Shown here piece by piece: positions 9,173 to 16,748 of a DNA stretch of 64,000 bases; positions within the stretch are counted from its first letter, which is position 1; every line of letters begins with the position of its first letter. Origin of the DNA: Verrucomicrobiaceae bacterium (GTDB lineage: Bacteria > Verrucomicrobiota > Verrucomicrobiia > Verrucomicrobiales > Akkermansiaceae); assembly GCA_027486655.1 (NCBI GenBank), contig JAIXOR010000003.1:1-64000 (forward strand). The letters run 5' to 3'. The notes under the pieces are model-generated. The model did no database searches. It was not told the DNA's origin and saw nothing but the letters and a program-made list of their open reading frames with translations. Made by a program: the position numbers and the translations under genes.

Positions 9173-9705
9173 GCGCATTCTCCTCCGGATTGGATTCTAC
9201 GACTGATGCATATTCTCAGCGCCGTACGGATACGGTGCAAGGAGACCTTCAGACTGTCCTTCTTCCTTCCTGACTTTTCCTCAAGTCGACTCAGGTTGTT
9301 TTCGGCAATGTATCTGTTGAGGATCAAGATCCGATCCTCGGCACGGAGCCGGTCGAGACAGATTCGCAAGGCGTCATACCGCGCTTCGGTGTCGGCTAGC
9401 GCGCCTTCCTCGATCCGTTCTATCAGCATATTGAGTGTTTCCTCCGGCACGGTCCAGACCTTGCGGCGCTGCTGGTCACGCCAAACCGACATCACCTTGA
9501 ACTTGGCGACGGAAAACATCCACGATTTGAAGTTTGTTCCAATCCGAAAGTCACCGCGCTTTGCCCAGATTTCGGAGTTGGTGTCCTGGATGACATCGTC
9601 CACCTCAGGACTGCCGGGGAGAAGCGAAAGCACGAAGGCGCGCAAGGCTGGCTGGTGATTTACCACCAGCTGCACAAAGGTTTGCTCGGGATCCGGCTTC
9701 ATCAT
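9169..9705 (-). CDS. ECF RNA polymerase sigma factor, Rhodopirellula/Verrucomicrobium type
   Basis: 178 residues from ATG 9705 (MMKPDPEQTFVQLVVNHQ); ATG 9702 is equally possible. The open frame continues upstream to about 10071, but that extension is rich in Arg/Ser and matches no sigma region, so it is left out. Region 2 is seen as FVLSLLPGSPEVDDVIQDT then FKSWMFSVAKFKVMSVWRDQ. Region 4 is ILNRYIAENNLSRLEEKSG with the helix-turn-helix KKDSLKVSLHRIRTALR. The sequence fits the small ECF family described from Rhodopirellula and Verrucomicrobium (TIGR02989-like), whose members are usually paired with FecR/LamG proteins. The stop codon overlaps the anti-sigma start in ATGA, indicating translational coupling. 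Targets might include nearby surface-enzyme genes, but no promoter motif was identified. Confidence 0.88.
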   Translation of the reverse strand: MMKPDPEQTFVQLVVNHQPALRAFVLSLLPGSPEVDDVIQDTNSEIWAKRGDFRIGTNFKSWMFSVAKFKVMSVWRDQQRRKVWTVPEETLNMLIERIEEGALADTEARYDALRICLDRLRAEDRILILNRYIAENNLSRLEEKSGRKKDSLKVSLHRIRTALRICISRRIQSGGECA

Positions 9706-10393
9706 CGGAAGTCTCAACGAGTGCTTATTCCAGTATTCCTCGAAAAGTAAGCTGGGAAATGCGTTTCTTGTGAAATGCGACCGGAGCGAGGCGAGTGAGT
9801 TTCGCAGAAGGGCACATCCGCGCTCCATTTGAATGAGGCATGCCTCATTTCGGCGATACGGATGAGCAATCCTATCCCGGTCGTTGAAGTTGCTCAAAGT
9901 CGGCGAGCCGTTTGCGATCCTTCCGAAGACGCTGCCTTTGCTGTTGGTTTTTCTTGGTCTTGGAGCCCGAGTTCTCCGTGCTCGACGCGTAGGTTCGGAC
10001 CGGTCTGAGATGCGTCCAAAAGCCAGACATCCGGGCAAATCCGAGATTCGGAAACAAGTCTCTTTGGCCACAGGATGATCTGGAGGATCAAGTCAGATTC
10101 GAAGCCGACCTTTTGCTATTTCGGGATTGCGACTGATCCATCGCCCAGTTTCCCGCTGACCGAGCTTTCAGACTTGAAGGGGCGCCAGGCCACTCGCGGG
10201 AACCCAAAGCCGCAATGATGTCCCTGACAGTCAGAAACAGACGCAAACACTGGCGCACCGCATGCACTCTGGATGATTCCAAGTTGCTCGTGACATGGAA
10301 CCAGCGGGGAGGGCCATCAATGTTGGTCAGCGAGCCCAAGAAACTGTCGACTCAAGCCAATCAAGAAGCCCCGGAACTTATTGATCATCAATA
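9706..10393. other. Intergenic region between the sigma factor and tRNA-Leu
   Basis: 688 bases without a gene I can support. Open frames on both strands here lack family features. They are either the upstream run-on of the sigma frame or arginine-rich random translation. It should contain the sigma/anti-sigma promoter, but no clear elements were recognised. Confidence 0.4.
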
Positions 10394-10480
10394 TGGTGCG
10401 CGCGAGAGGACTCGAACCTCCACAGGGTTGCCCCTACTAGAACCTGAATCTAGCGCGTCTACCAATTCCGCCACGCGCGC
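10394..10480 (-). tRNA. tRNA-Leu (anticodon CAG)
   Basis: Read on the minus strand, the gene starts GCGCGCGTGGCGGAATTGG, with a D-loop of GGTAGAC type. The anticodon stem-loop is CTAGA-TTCAGGT-TCTAG (anticodon CAG, reading CUG). A long variable arm around AGGGGCAACCCT is typical of class II tRNA-Leu. The T arm is GAGG-TTCGAGT-CCTC, and the 7-bp acceptor GCGCGCG/CGCGCGC is followed by A and a genome-encoded CCA (10394-10396). No integrase or duplicated tRNA end suggests an attachment site. Confidence 0.95.
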
Positions 10481-10631
10481 ACATGGGCCTTTCGGCCGGG
10501 CCGCGAAAACACCACGGCCGGGCCGAGATTGCAACCCCGTTTTCACCAAGGCTTGAAAATCGTCGTTTCTCCGGGTTTGGCGTCGGTTTTCGGCGTTGCC
10601 AAAGGGGGACTGGCTCCACCAACCTGCCGCC

Positions 10632-13580
10632 GTGCAAAAGGCTACTCCTCTCGTTCTGGTCCTGATTCTTGCCGTCACGGCGACCTTCCTGTCCTTGCGC
10701 AGTCCGAAGCCCGCTCCGCCAGCCCCGGCACCACCGCCCGTGGTGGAGGTCCCCAAGGCCGCTCCGATCCCCGCCGTCGGCGAGCCCGTCCAGACCGCCA
10801 AGACCGACGTGGCCGTTCCCAAGGTCACCCCCCGCCCCTGGCCGCAGGACGGCTCCGACATCCGGCCGGACGCCGGTGCCACCTTCGGCACGCTGGAAAA
10901 TGGCATGCGCTACATCATCTACCCGAATGCCGAGCCGCCGAAGCGCGTCTCGCTCCGCCTGCACATCGCCGCCGGATCGCTGATGGAGGCCGACGACCAA
11001 CGGGGACTCGCCCATTTCCTCGAGCACATGGTCTTCAATGGCACCAAGAACTACTCCGCTGCCGAGCTGATCCCGAAAATGCAGCGCCTTGGCATCGCCT
11101 TCGGTGCACACGCCAACGCCTACACGTCGTTTGACGAGACGGTCTACATGCTCGATCTGCCCGACCTCTCGGAAGACACGATGAAGCTCGCTTTCACCGT
11201 GATGCGGGACTTCGGCGACGGCGCCAAGCTCGACCCCGTGGAAATCGACAAGGAGCGCGGGGTGATCCTCTCGGAAAAAATCAGCCGTGACTCCGTGGGC
11301 TACCGCCTGATGGAGCAGCAGTTCTCCAGCCTGCTTCCGGATTCGCTGCTGACGAAACGATTCCCGATCGGCACCGAGGAAGTGATCAAGTCGGCACCGC
11401 GCGACCGTTTTGTGGATTTCTACACCCGCTATTACACGCCGGAGCGCATGACCTTCGTAGTGGTGGGCGACGTCCAGCCTGAGGAAATCCGCGCGCGGAT
11501 CGAGGCCACCTTCGCTTCGATGAGCAATCCGGAAAAACCCGGTGCCAACCCGGACCTCGGGAAAATCCGCCAGCCCGAGGGACTGGAAACCGCGGTGTTC
11601 CATGACAAGGAAGTCACCTCCACGGATGTTTCGCTGATGCTCGTGCGGCCCTATCTTCCGAAGCCGGACACCGCCGCCAACCGTGCCGAGCGGATGCCCT
11701 TGTCCATCGCCCACTCGATCATCGACCGCCGCTTCGAGCGCATCTCCAAGGAAAAGGACTCGCCGGTGGCTCAAGGTGGCGCATCGCGCGACGAACTCTT
11801 CAACTTCGTCGAACTCGGCAGCATCAGCATCACCGCCGCGGACGATCGCTGGAAGGAAGTGGTGCCCATCCTTGAAAAGGAATTCCGGCGCGCGATGGAG
11901 CATGGTTTCACCGAGACCGAGCTCGCCGAAGCGAAGTCCAACCTCCTCAACGCTTACGAACAACAGGTCAAACAAAAGGCCACCCGCAAGTCCGAGGGCA
12001 TCGCCACCGTGCTCGCACGCTCCGTCAACGACAACTCGGTGTTCTCCGATCCTGAGACGGATCTGGAACTCGCCCGCCGGAATCTTGAAACCATCAATCC
12101 CGAGGCCTGCCACAAGGCCCTGCGCACGTTCTGGGAGGCGAGCGGTTTCCATTTGATCCTGACCACCAAGGAAAAACCGGAGGGAGCCGAGAAGGATCTC
12201 GCGGCGCTTTTCGAGGACTCGCGCGGCACCCCGGTGGAGGCCCCGGCCGCACGTGCCGTCCAGGTCTTCGACTACACGGACTTCGGCAAGCCCGGCAGCA
12301 TCGCCAGCACGCGCGAGGTGGCGGACCTCGGCATCACCCAGATCGTGCTTTCCAACAAGGTGCGGGTGAACCTGAAGCGCACCGAATTCGAAAAAGGCAA
12401 AATCCGCATCCTCGCGCGAATCGGCTCCGGCAAGCTCGGCCAGCCGAAGGACATGCCGATGCTCGATGCCTTCGCCCAGGCCGTCTTCGAGGGCGGCGGA
12501 CTTGGCAAGCATTCCAACGACGACCTCCAGCAGATCCTCGCCGGCAAGAACGTGGGCTCCTCCCTCAGCATCGGCGAGGACGCATTCACCCTCGGCGGCA
12601 CCACCACTCCGGCGGACTTCGCCACCCAGTGCAAGCTGATGTGCGCGTCCCTCACCGATCCCGGCTACCGCGAGGAGGCGCTCTGGCAATTCCAGAAGGC
12701 CATCCCCATGCTCTATCAGCAGCTCAAACACACCCCCGCAGGGCCCCAGCAGGAAATGGAATCCTGGCTCCACGGAGGGGACCCGCGATTCTCCATGGCT
12801 CCGATCGAGAAGCTTTCCTCCTACACCATCGCAGACGCGAAGAAATGGCTTACCCCGGAGCTCACCCGCGGGCACATGGAGATCAGCATCGTCGGCGACT
12901 TCGATCCCGCGGTGGTCCTTCCCGATCTGTTAGCCACCTTTGGCGCACTCCCACCGCGCGCTCCCGCCCCGCTTCCGATGCCGGAGGCTCGCAAGGTCAG
13001 GTTCCCCAACGCTCCCGCCAACAAGGTCTTCACCTACGAATCGAAGATCCCGCAGGCCGTGGCCTTCACCCTGTGGAAAACCGCGGGGCTCAGGGACAAC
13101 CAGAAGGAGTTCCGCCGCCTCAACCTGCTCGGCGAAATCCTCGGCGACCGCCTGCGTGAGGAAATCCGCGAGAAACTCGGTGCCTCCTACAGCCCCAACG
13201 CCGGTGCGGACGGCTCGGACGCCCTCGACTCGTTCGGCTACCTCCTCTCCCAGAGCGTCGGCAAACCGGAAGACCTCGAACGGCTTCTCGAAACCATGCG
13301 CGATCAAGCCGACAAACTCGCCCTCGAGGGGGCCAGCGCCGATGAACTCGACCGCGCCCTCAAGCCCACCCTCGGCATGCTCGAAAAATCCCTGCGCGAC
13401 AACAGTTACTGGCTCGGAACCGTCATGAGCCAGTCCCAGGCAGATCCCAAACGCCTCGACATGGCCCGCACCCGCGACGCGGATTACAAGTCGATCACAC
13501 TGGAGGAAATCAACGCCCTCGCGAAGAAATACCTCGGTGCGGAAAACGCCCTGCTCGTTTCGATCAAACCGAAGGAGTGA
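10632..13580 (+). CDS. M16 (pitrilysin/PqqL-like) zinc peptidase, exported
   Basis: About 982 residues from GTG 10632, which opens a hydrophobic export or anchor segment (ATPLVLVLILAVTATFLSL) and a Pro/Ala linker. A TTG at 10596 would add 12 residues, and neither start has a well-spaced Shine-Dalgarno. The inverted zinc motif HxxEH is HFLEH at residues 128-132 in RGLAHFLEHMVFNG. The third ligand, Glu, comes from the region around EIDKERGVILSEK. The length and a second M16-like half (about residues 540-970, with AVFEGGGLGKHSNDD and EILGDRLREEIREKLGASYS) match two-lobe periplasmic M16 peptidases that degrade short peptides. It is divergent from tRNA-Leu and convergent with the histidine kinase gene. 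Confidence 0.92.
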   Translation: MQKATPLVLVLILAVTATFLSLRSPKPAPPAPAPPPVVEVPKAAPIPAVGEPVQTAKTDVAVPKVTPRPWPQDGSDIRPDAGATFGTLENGMRYIIYPNAEPPKRVSLRLHIAAGSLMEADDQRGLAHFLEHMVFNGTKNYSAAELIPKMQRLGIAFGAHANAYTSFDETVYMLDLPDLSEDTMKLAFTVMRDFGDGAKLDPVEIDKERGVILSEKISRDSVGYRLMEQQFSSLLPDSLLTKRFPIGTEEVIKSAPRDRFVDFYTRYYTPERMTFVVVGDVQPEEIRARIEATFASMSNPEKPGANPDLGKIRQPEGLETAVFHDKEVTSTDVSLMLVRPYLPKPDTAANRAERMPLSIAHSIIDRRFERISKEKDSPVAQGGASRDELFNFVELGSISITAADDRWKEVVPILEKEFRRAMEHGFTETELAEAKSNLLNAYEQQVKQKATRKSEGIATVLARSVNDNSVFSDPETDLELARRNLETINPEACHKALRTFWEASGFHLILTTKEKPEGAEKDLAALFEDSRGTPVEAPAARAVQVFDYTDFGKPGSIASTREVADLGITQIVLSNKVRVNLKRTEFEKGKIRILARIGSGKLGQPKDMPMLDAFAQAVFEGGGLGKHSNDDLQQILAGKNVGSSLSIGEDAFTLGGTTTPADFATQCKLMCASLTDPGYREEALWQFQKAIPMLYQQLKHTPAGPQQEMESWLHGGDPRFSMAPIEKLSSYTIADAKKWLTPELTRGHMEISIVGDFDPAVVLPDLLATFGALPPRAPAPLPMPEARKVRFPNAPANKVFTYESKIPQAVAFTLWKTAGLRDNQKEFRRLNLLGEILGDRLREEIREKLGASYSPNAGADGSDALDSFGYLLSQSVGKPEDLERLLETMRDQADKLALEGASADELDRALKPTLGMLEKSLRDNSYWLGTVMSQSQADPKRLDMARTRDADYKSITLEEINALAKKYLGAENALLVSIKPKE

Positions 13581-13584
13581 CCGG

Positions 13585-13627
13585 AACCCGCCCGTGCCCG
13601 GGGTCGGAAATCCCGGCGTGGCGGGTT
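13585..13627. terminator. GC-rich hairpin between convergent genes
   Basis: AACCCGCC (13585-13592) pairs with GGCGGGTT (13620-13627), and an outer CCG/CGG extends the stem with a bulge. It lies 4 bases after the M16 stop and 57 bases before the histidine kinase stop. No U-tract follows on either strand, so termination is only an inference from structure and position. Confidence 0.3.
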
Positions 13628-13684
13628 CGGGTTGACTCACGAAGGATTCGCCGGGCCACAGCCGGGAACGGATCCTGCCAAATC

Positions 13685-16399
13685 TCAAACAGGCTCCAGG
13701 ATTCGCGGCAGCAATCCGCGCAGGCCGGCCGCCAGTTCGGAGACCGTGTAGGGCTTTTGCAGGCAGGCCGCGCTTTCCATTCCGATCCCCTGCGAGGTGA
13801 GGAGCCCGGATGCGTGGCCCGAAACATAAAGCACGGGGAGGCCTGGCTGGATCTCCTTCAGGACATCGGCGAGTTCGCGACCGTTCATTCCCGGCATGAC
13901 CACGTCCGTGACTAACAGGTCGATGGCACCAGGATCCGCATTGAAGATCGCGATCGTCTCGCCGGGCGATGACGCGGTGATCACCCGGTATCCCAACGAA
14001 CCGATGATCGCCGCAGCCAGCGAAAGAACCGATGCCTCGTCCTCCACGAGCAGGATCGTCTCATGCCCGCCGGGAAGCGGACCGATCTCTTCGGCCAAGA
14101 CGGGCAAAGAAGCTTCCGTGCAAAGCGGAAGATGAATCACAAAGGTCGATCCGGTTCCAGGATAGCTCGTCACCCGGATGCACCCGTGGTTCTGTTTGAC
14201 GATGCCGAAAACCGTCGAAAGCCCGAGCCCGGTACCCAGGCCTGCCGCCTTGGTGGTGAAGAACGGCTCGAAGATGCGCTCCATGGTCTTCTCATCCATG
14301 CCGCAGCCGTTGTCGCGGATCGAGAGCACCACATGCGGTCCTGACGAAAGACCGGAATGATTGTCCTCCGGGGCCGGAGACACGTCTTCGACCATGGTGT
14401 GGATCTCCAGCACTCCGACGCCGTTGCCAATCGCGTCCCTCGCATTCACACAAAGGTTCGCCAGGATTTGATCGATCTGGGAGGGGTCGATGAACACACG
14501 GCAGGGCTCCGGACACGGAGTCCAGCGAAGATCGATGTCCTCGCCGATCAGACGCCGCAGCATCTTGATCATCGACTCGATGGCCTCGTTGACGTCCACC
14601 ACGGCGGGTTTCACCGCTTGACACCTCGCAAAGGCCAGCAACTGGCGGGTGAGCGCCGCGGAGCGGTTCGAGGCATACTGGATCTCGCGGAGGCTTTCAT
14701 GCATGCGCCCGATCGGCGGCACCGCATCAAGGAGAAGCTCGGTGTGGCCCAGGATCACTCCGAGCATGTTGTTGAAGTCATGGGCGACTCCTCCCGCAAG
14801 TCGGCCGATGGATTCCATCTTCTGCATCTGCCGGAACTGCTGTTCAAGCAGCATGTGCGAGGTCACATCCATCACCACGCCGACCGAGGAAACCGTCCTT
14901 CCGGATTCGTCCCGCTGGTGCTGGCATCTCAACCTGACATGGACCACCGGTACTGACGGCTCGCGGAGGATGCGGTATTCCCACTCGAAGGTTGGCAGGC
15001 CATCGCGGATCGATCCGAGGTATCGCTCCTCCAACTCGAGGCGGTCATCCGGGTGGACGCGCTCCAGCAGAGACTTCCGGGAGCATTGATCCTTGCAGGG
15101 ACCGAGACCAAAGATCCGGCAGGCTTCCGGTGACATCGTCACCGTGTCCTGGGAAAAGTCGTGCTCCCACCCGCCGAGGCTGGCGATCTGCTGGGCCTGC
15201 ATGAAGAGCATCTCCCGCTTGCTTCGCTCCTCCTCGGCCCTTCGGATGAGGGTCACGTCGCGTGAAACTCCCAAAACGCCGAGAATTTCGCCGCTTGCCG
15301 AGCGCATGGGCACCTTGATGGTATCAAACCAAAGCACCTCGCCATCCCATTCGGCGCGGTCGTTCGGAATGTGGACGGTTTCCCCGGAAAGGACGCGCTG
15401 ATCCTCCTTGCGGTATTTTTCCACATCGGCGGCCGGCCAGCCGTTTTCCTGATCGGTCCGGCCGATCATGTGTTCGGGTTTTTTGCCGAGGAGGGCGGCA
15501 CAAGCCTTGTTGCAGATCAAGGTCCGGCCGCCCAGATCCTTGGCGAAGATCAGGTCGGGCGTGGAGTTGATCACCGCGCGCAGCATCCCAGCCGCATTGG
15601 CGAGCTCGACCTGGGCCGCTTTCAAGGCAGTGACATCCTTGTCGGTGCCCACGTATCCCGCAAGGGAGCCATCCTCGCGGATCATGGGCACGGCATTGGT
15701 CTCCACCCAGGTGATTCGGCCGTCCGGCCGGAGGATCGGATTGAGGAAACTGACGAATGGCTCTTTCCTCTCGAAGATCCTCAGAAAGTCCCGCCTCAAG
15801 GCGTCGCGGTTCAGCGGGGCAAACAGGTCGTGGAAGCGCATCTTGCCGATCAATTCACAAGGATGATAGCCCCAGACCTGCATCGAGGTTCCGCCGACGG
15901 TGGTGTAGAGGCCCGTCTCATCGATCCGCCAGAACACGGTTCCACTCTGCATCGCTAGCAGGTCACTTTCCTCACGCGTGCCACGGGCTTCCTCGGAAGC
16001 CTCGACTTCCGCGGTGATGTTCTCGGCGATCGCGAGGAACCGGCTGATCGCGCCCGAGGAGTCAAAGACCGGACGGATCGTAACCACCGCCCAGTACATC
16101 GAGCCGTCCTTGCGTTTGTTGTGCAGCCTCCCGGTCCAGACCTGCCCTTGGAGGATGGTTTCCCACAGCTCCTTGTAAACGGCGCCTCCCAGACCATCGG
16201 CCCGCAGCAGTCCGGGCTGTCTGCCGATCAATTCCTCCTCGCTGTAGCCATTCAGGGCGATGAACGCGGGGTTCACCCGCTCGATGCGGCCCGAGCGGTC
16301 GGTGACCATGATGGAACAAGGCGAGTGCTGCCACACCGTGGCGAGAATACCGTCATCGATTGCGGCCGGACGGCTGGTTTCAAGAGTGGTTGGATTCAT
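13685..16399 (-). CDS. Multi-PAS hybrid sensor histidine kinase with C-terminal receiver domain
   Basis: 904 residues from ATG 16399, preceded by AGGGAAG; longer upstream frame ignored. Four PAS/PAC units lie at about 20-140, 150-265, 275-395 and 405-520 (for example FIALNGYSEEELIGRQPG and DLIFAKDLGGRTLICNKA). HisKA has the phosphoacceptor His near residue 536 in AGGVAHDFNNMLGVILGH. The ATPase domain has the N box NLCVNARDAIGN, then DNGCGMDE, EPFFTTK and GTGLGLSTV. The receiver (about 780-895) has EDE, phospho-Asp in LLVTDVVMPGMNG near 831, and the conserved Lys in LQKPY. No transmembrane segment is seen, so sensing is probably cytoplasmic. There is no adjacent response regulator, so it is an orphan kinase whose receiver may act in a phosphorelay. 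Confidence 0.93.
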   Translation of the reverse strand: MNPTTLETSRPAAIDDGILATVWQHSPCSIMVTDRSGRIERVNPAFIALNGYSEEELIGRQPGLLRADGLGGAVYKELWETILQGQVWTGRLHNKRKDGSMYWAVVTIRPVFDSSGAISRFLAIAENITAEVEASEEARGTREESDLLAMQSGTVFWRIDETGLYTTVGGTSMQVWGYHPCELIGKMRFHDLFAPLNRDALRRDFLRIFERKEPFVSFLNPILRPDGRITWVETNAVPMIREDGSLAGYVGTDKDVTALKAAQVELANAAGMLRAVINSTPDLIFAKDLGGRTLICNKACAALLGKKPEHMIGRTDQENGWPAADVEKYRKEDQRVLSGETVHIPNDRAEWDGEVLWFDTIKVPMRSASGEILGVLGVSRDVTLIRRAEEERSKREMLFMQAQQIASLGGWEHDFSQDTVTMSPEACRIFGLGPCKDQCSRKSLLERVHPDDRLELEERYLGSIRDGLPTFEWEYRILREPSVPVVHVRLRCQHQRDESGRTVSSVGVVMDVTSHMLLEQQFRQMQKMESIGRLAGGVAHDFNNMLGVILGHTELLLDAVPPIGRMHESLREIQYASNRSAALTRQLLAFARCQAVKPAVVDVNEAIESMIKMLRRLIGEDIDLRWTPCPEPCRVFIDPSQIDQILANLCVNARDAIGNGVGVLEIHTMVEDVSPAPEDNHSGLSSGPHVVLSIRDNGCGMDEKTMERIFEPFFTTKAAGLGTGLGLSTVFGIVKQNHGCIRVTSYPGTGSTFVIHLPLCTEASLPVLAEEIGPLPGGHETILLVEDEASVLSLAAAIIGSLGYRVITASSPGETIAIFNADPGAIDLLVTDVVMPGMNGRELADVLKEIQPGLPVLYVSGHASGLLTSQGIGMESAACLQKPYTVSELAAGLRGLLPRILEPV

Positions 16400-16748
16400 G
16401 GAAGACTTCCCTGTAAACGATGGACTTTCGTGACCCGCTCCTCTCGAAGCAGGCTGTATACAGGGGGGGACCAATCTCTATCAGGTTCACCGGCTTTTCC
16501 CTTTCGGAATCAGCCTGCGGACCGCTTTCCAAATCCTTTTTTGCCGAGACAAAAGGAATATTTTCGAGCCAAAATCACTGAAAATATTACCGCGGATCAA
16601 GATTATAAAAGTTACAATTTTGTTAAAAGAAAATGAACATCGCACCCGGAACGAGGAGGAAGGCCCCGATGTTTCACGGTGAGACGATTTTTCCAACGAG
16701 AGGAGGCGATTCATTGCGGAGCGCGGTCGATCCCGCTTGAATCGCCGC
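16400..16748. other. AT-rich divergent promoter region between the histidine kinase and the MMPL exporter
   Basis: About 350 bases, with a block around 16545-16640 markedly richer in A+T than the surroundings. It contains the inverted repeat at 16557-16588 and an AGGAGG at 16701-16706. No gene is supported. Promoters for both flanking genes probably lie here. Confidence 0.45.
16557..16588. promoter_or_regulatory. 9-bp inverted repeat AATATTTTC/GAAAATATT with 14-base spacer
   Basis: Perfect arms at 16557-16565 and 16580-16588 sit in the AT-rich block between divergent genes, about 160 bases from each start. The arrangement fits a dimer-binding operator or a promoter-overlapping site. It is not a terminator, since no coding sequence ends here. 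Confidence 0.4.

Noticed and set aside
10394-10480. tRNA-Leu as a possible integration site
   Set aside because: No integrase, no duplicated tRNA 3' end and no shift in gene content on either side within the window.
10437-12875. An 812-codon open frame on the minus strand opposite the M16 protease gene
   Set aside because: It overlaps the tRNA and the strongly supported M16 coding sequence, and its His/Gly/Glu-rich translation matches no family; it is a by-product of high G+C codon use.
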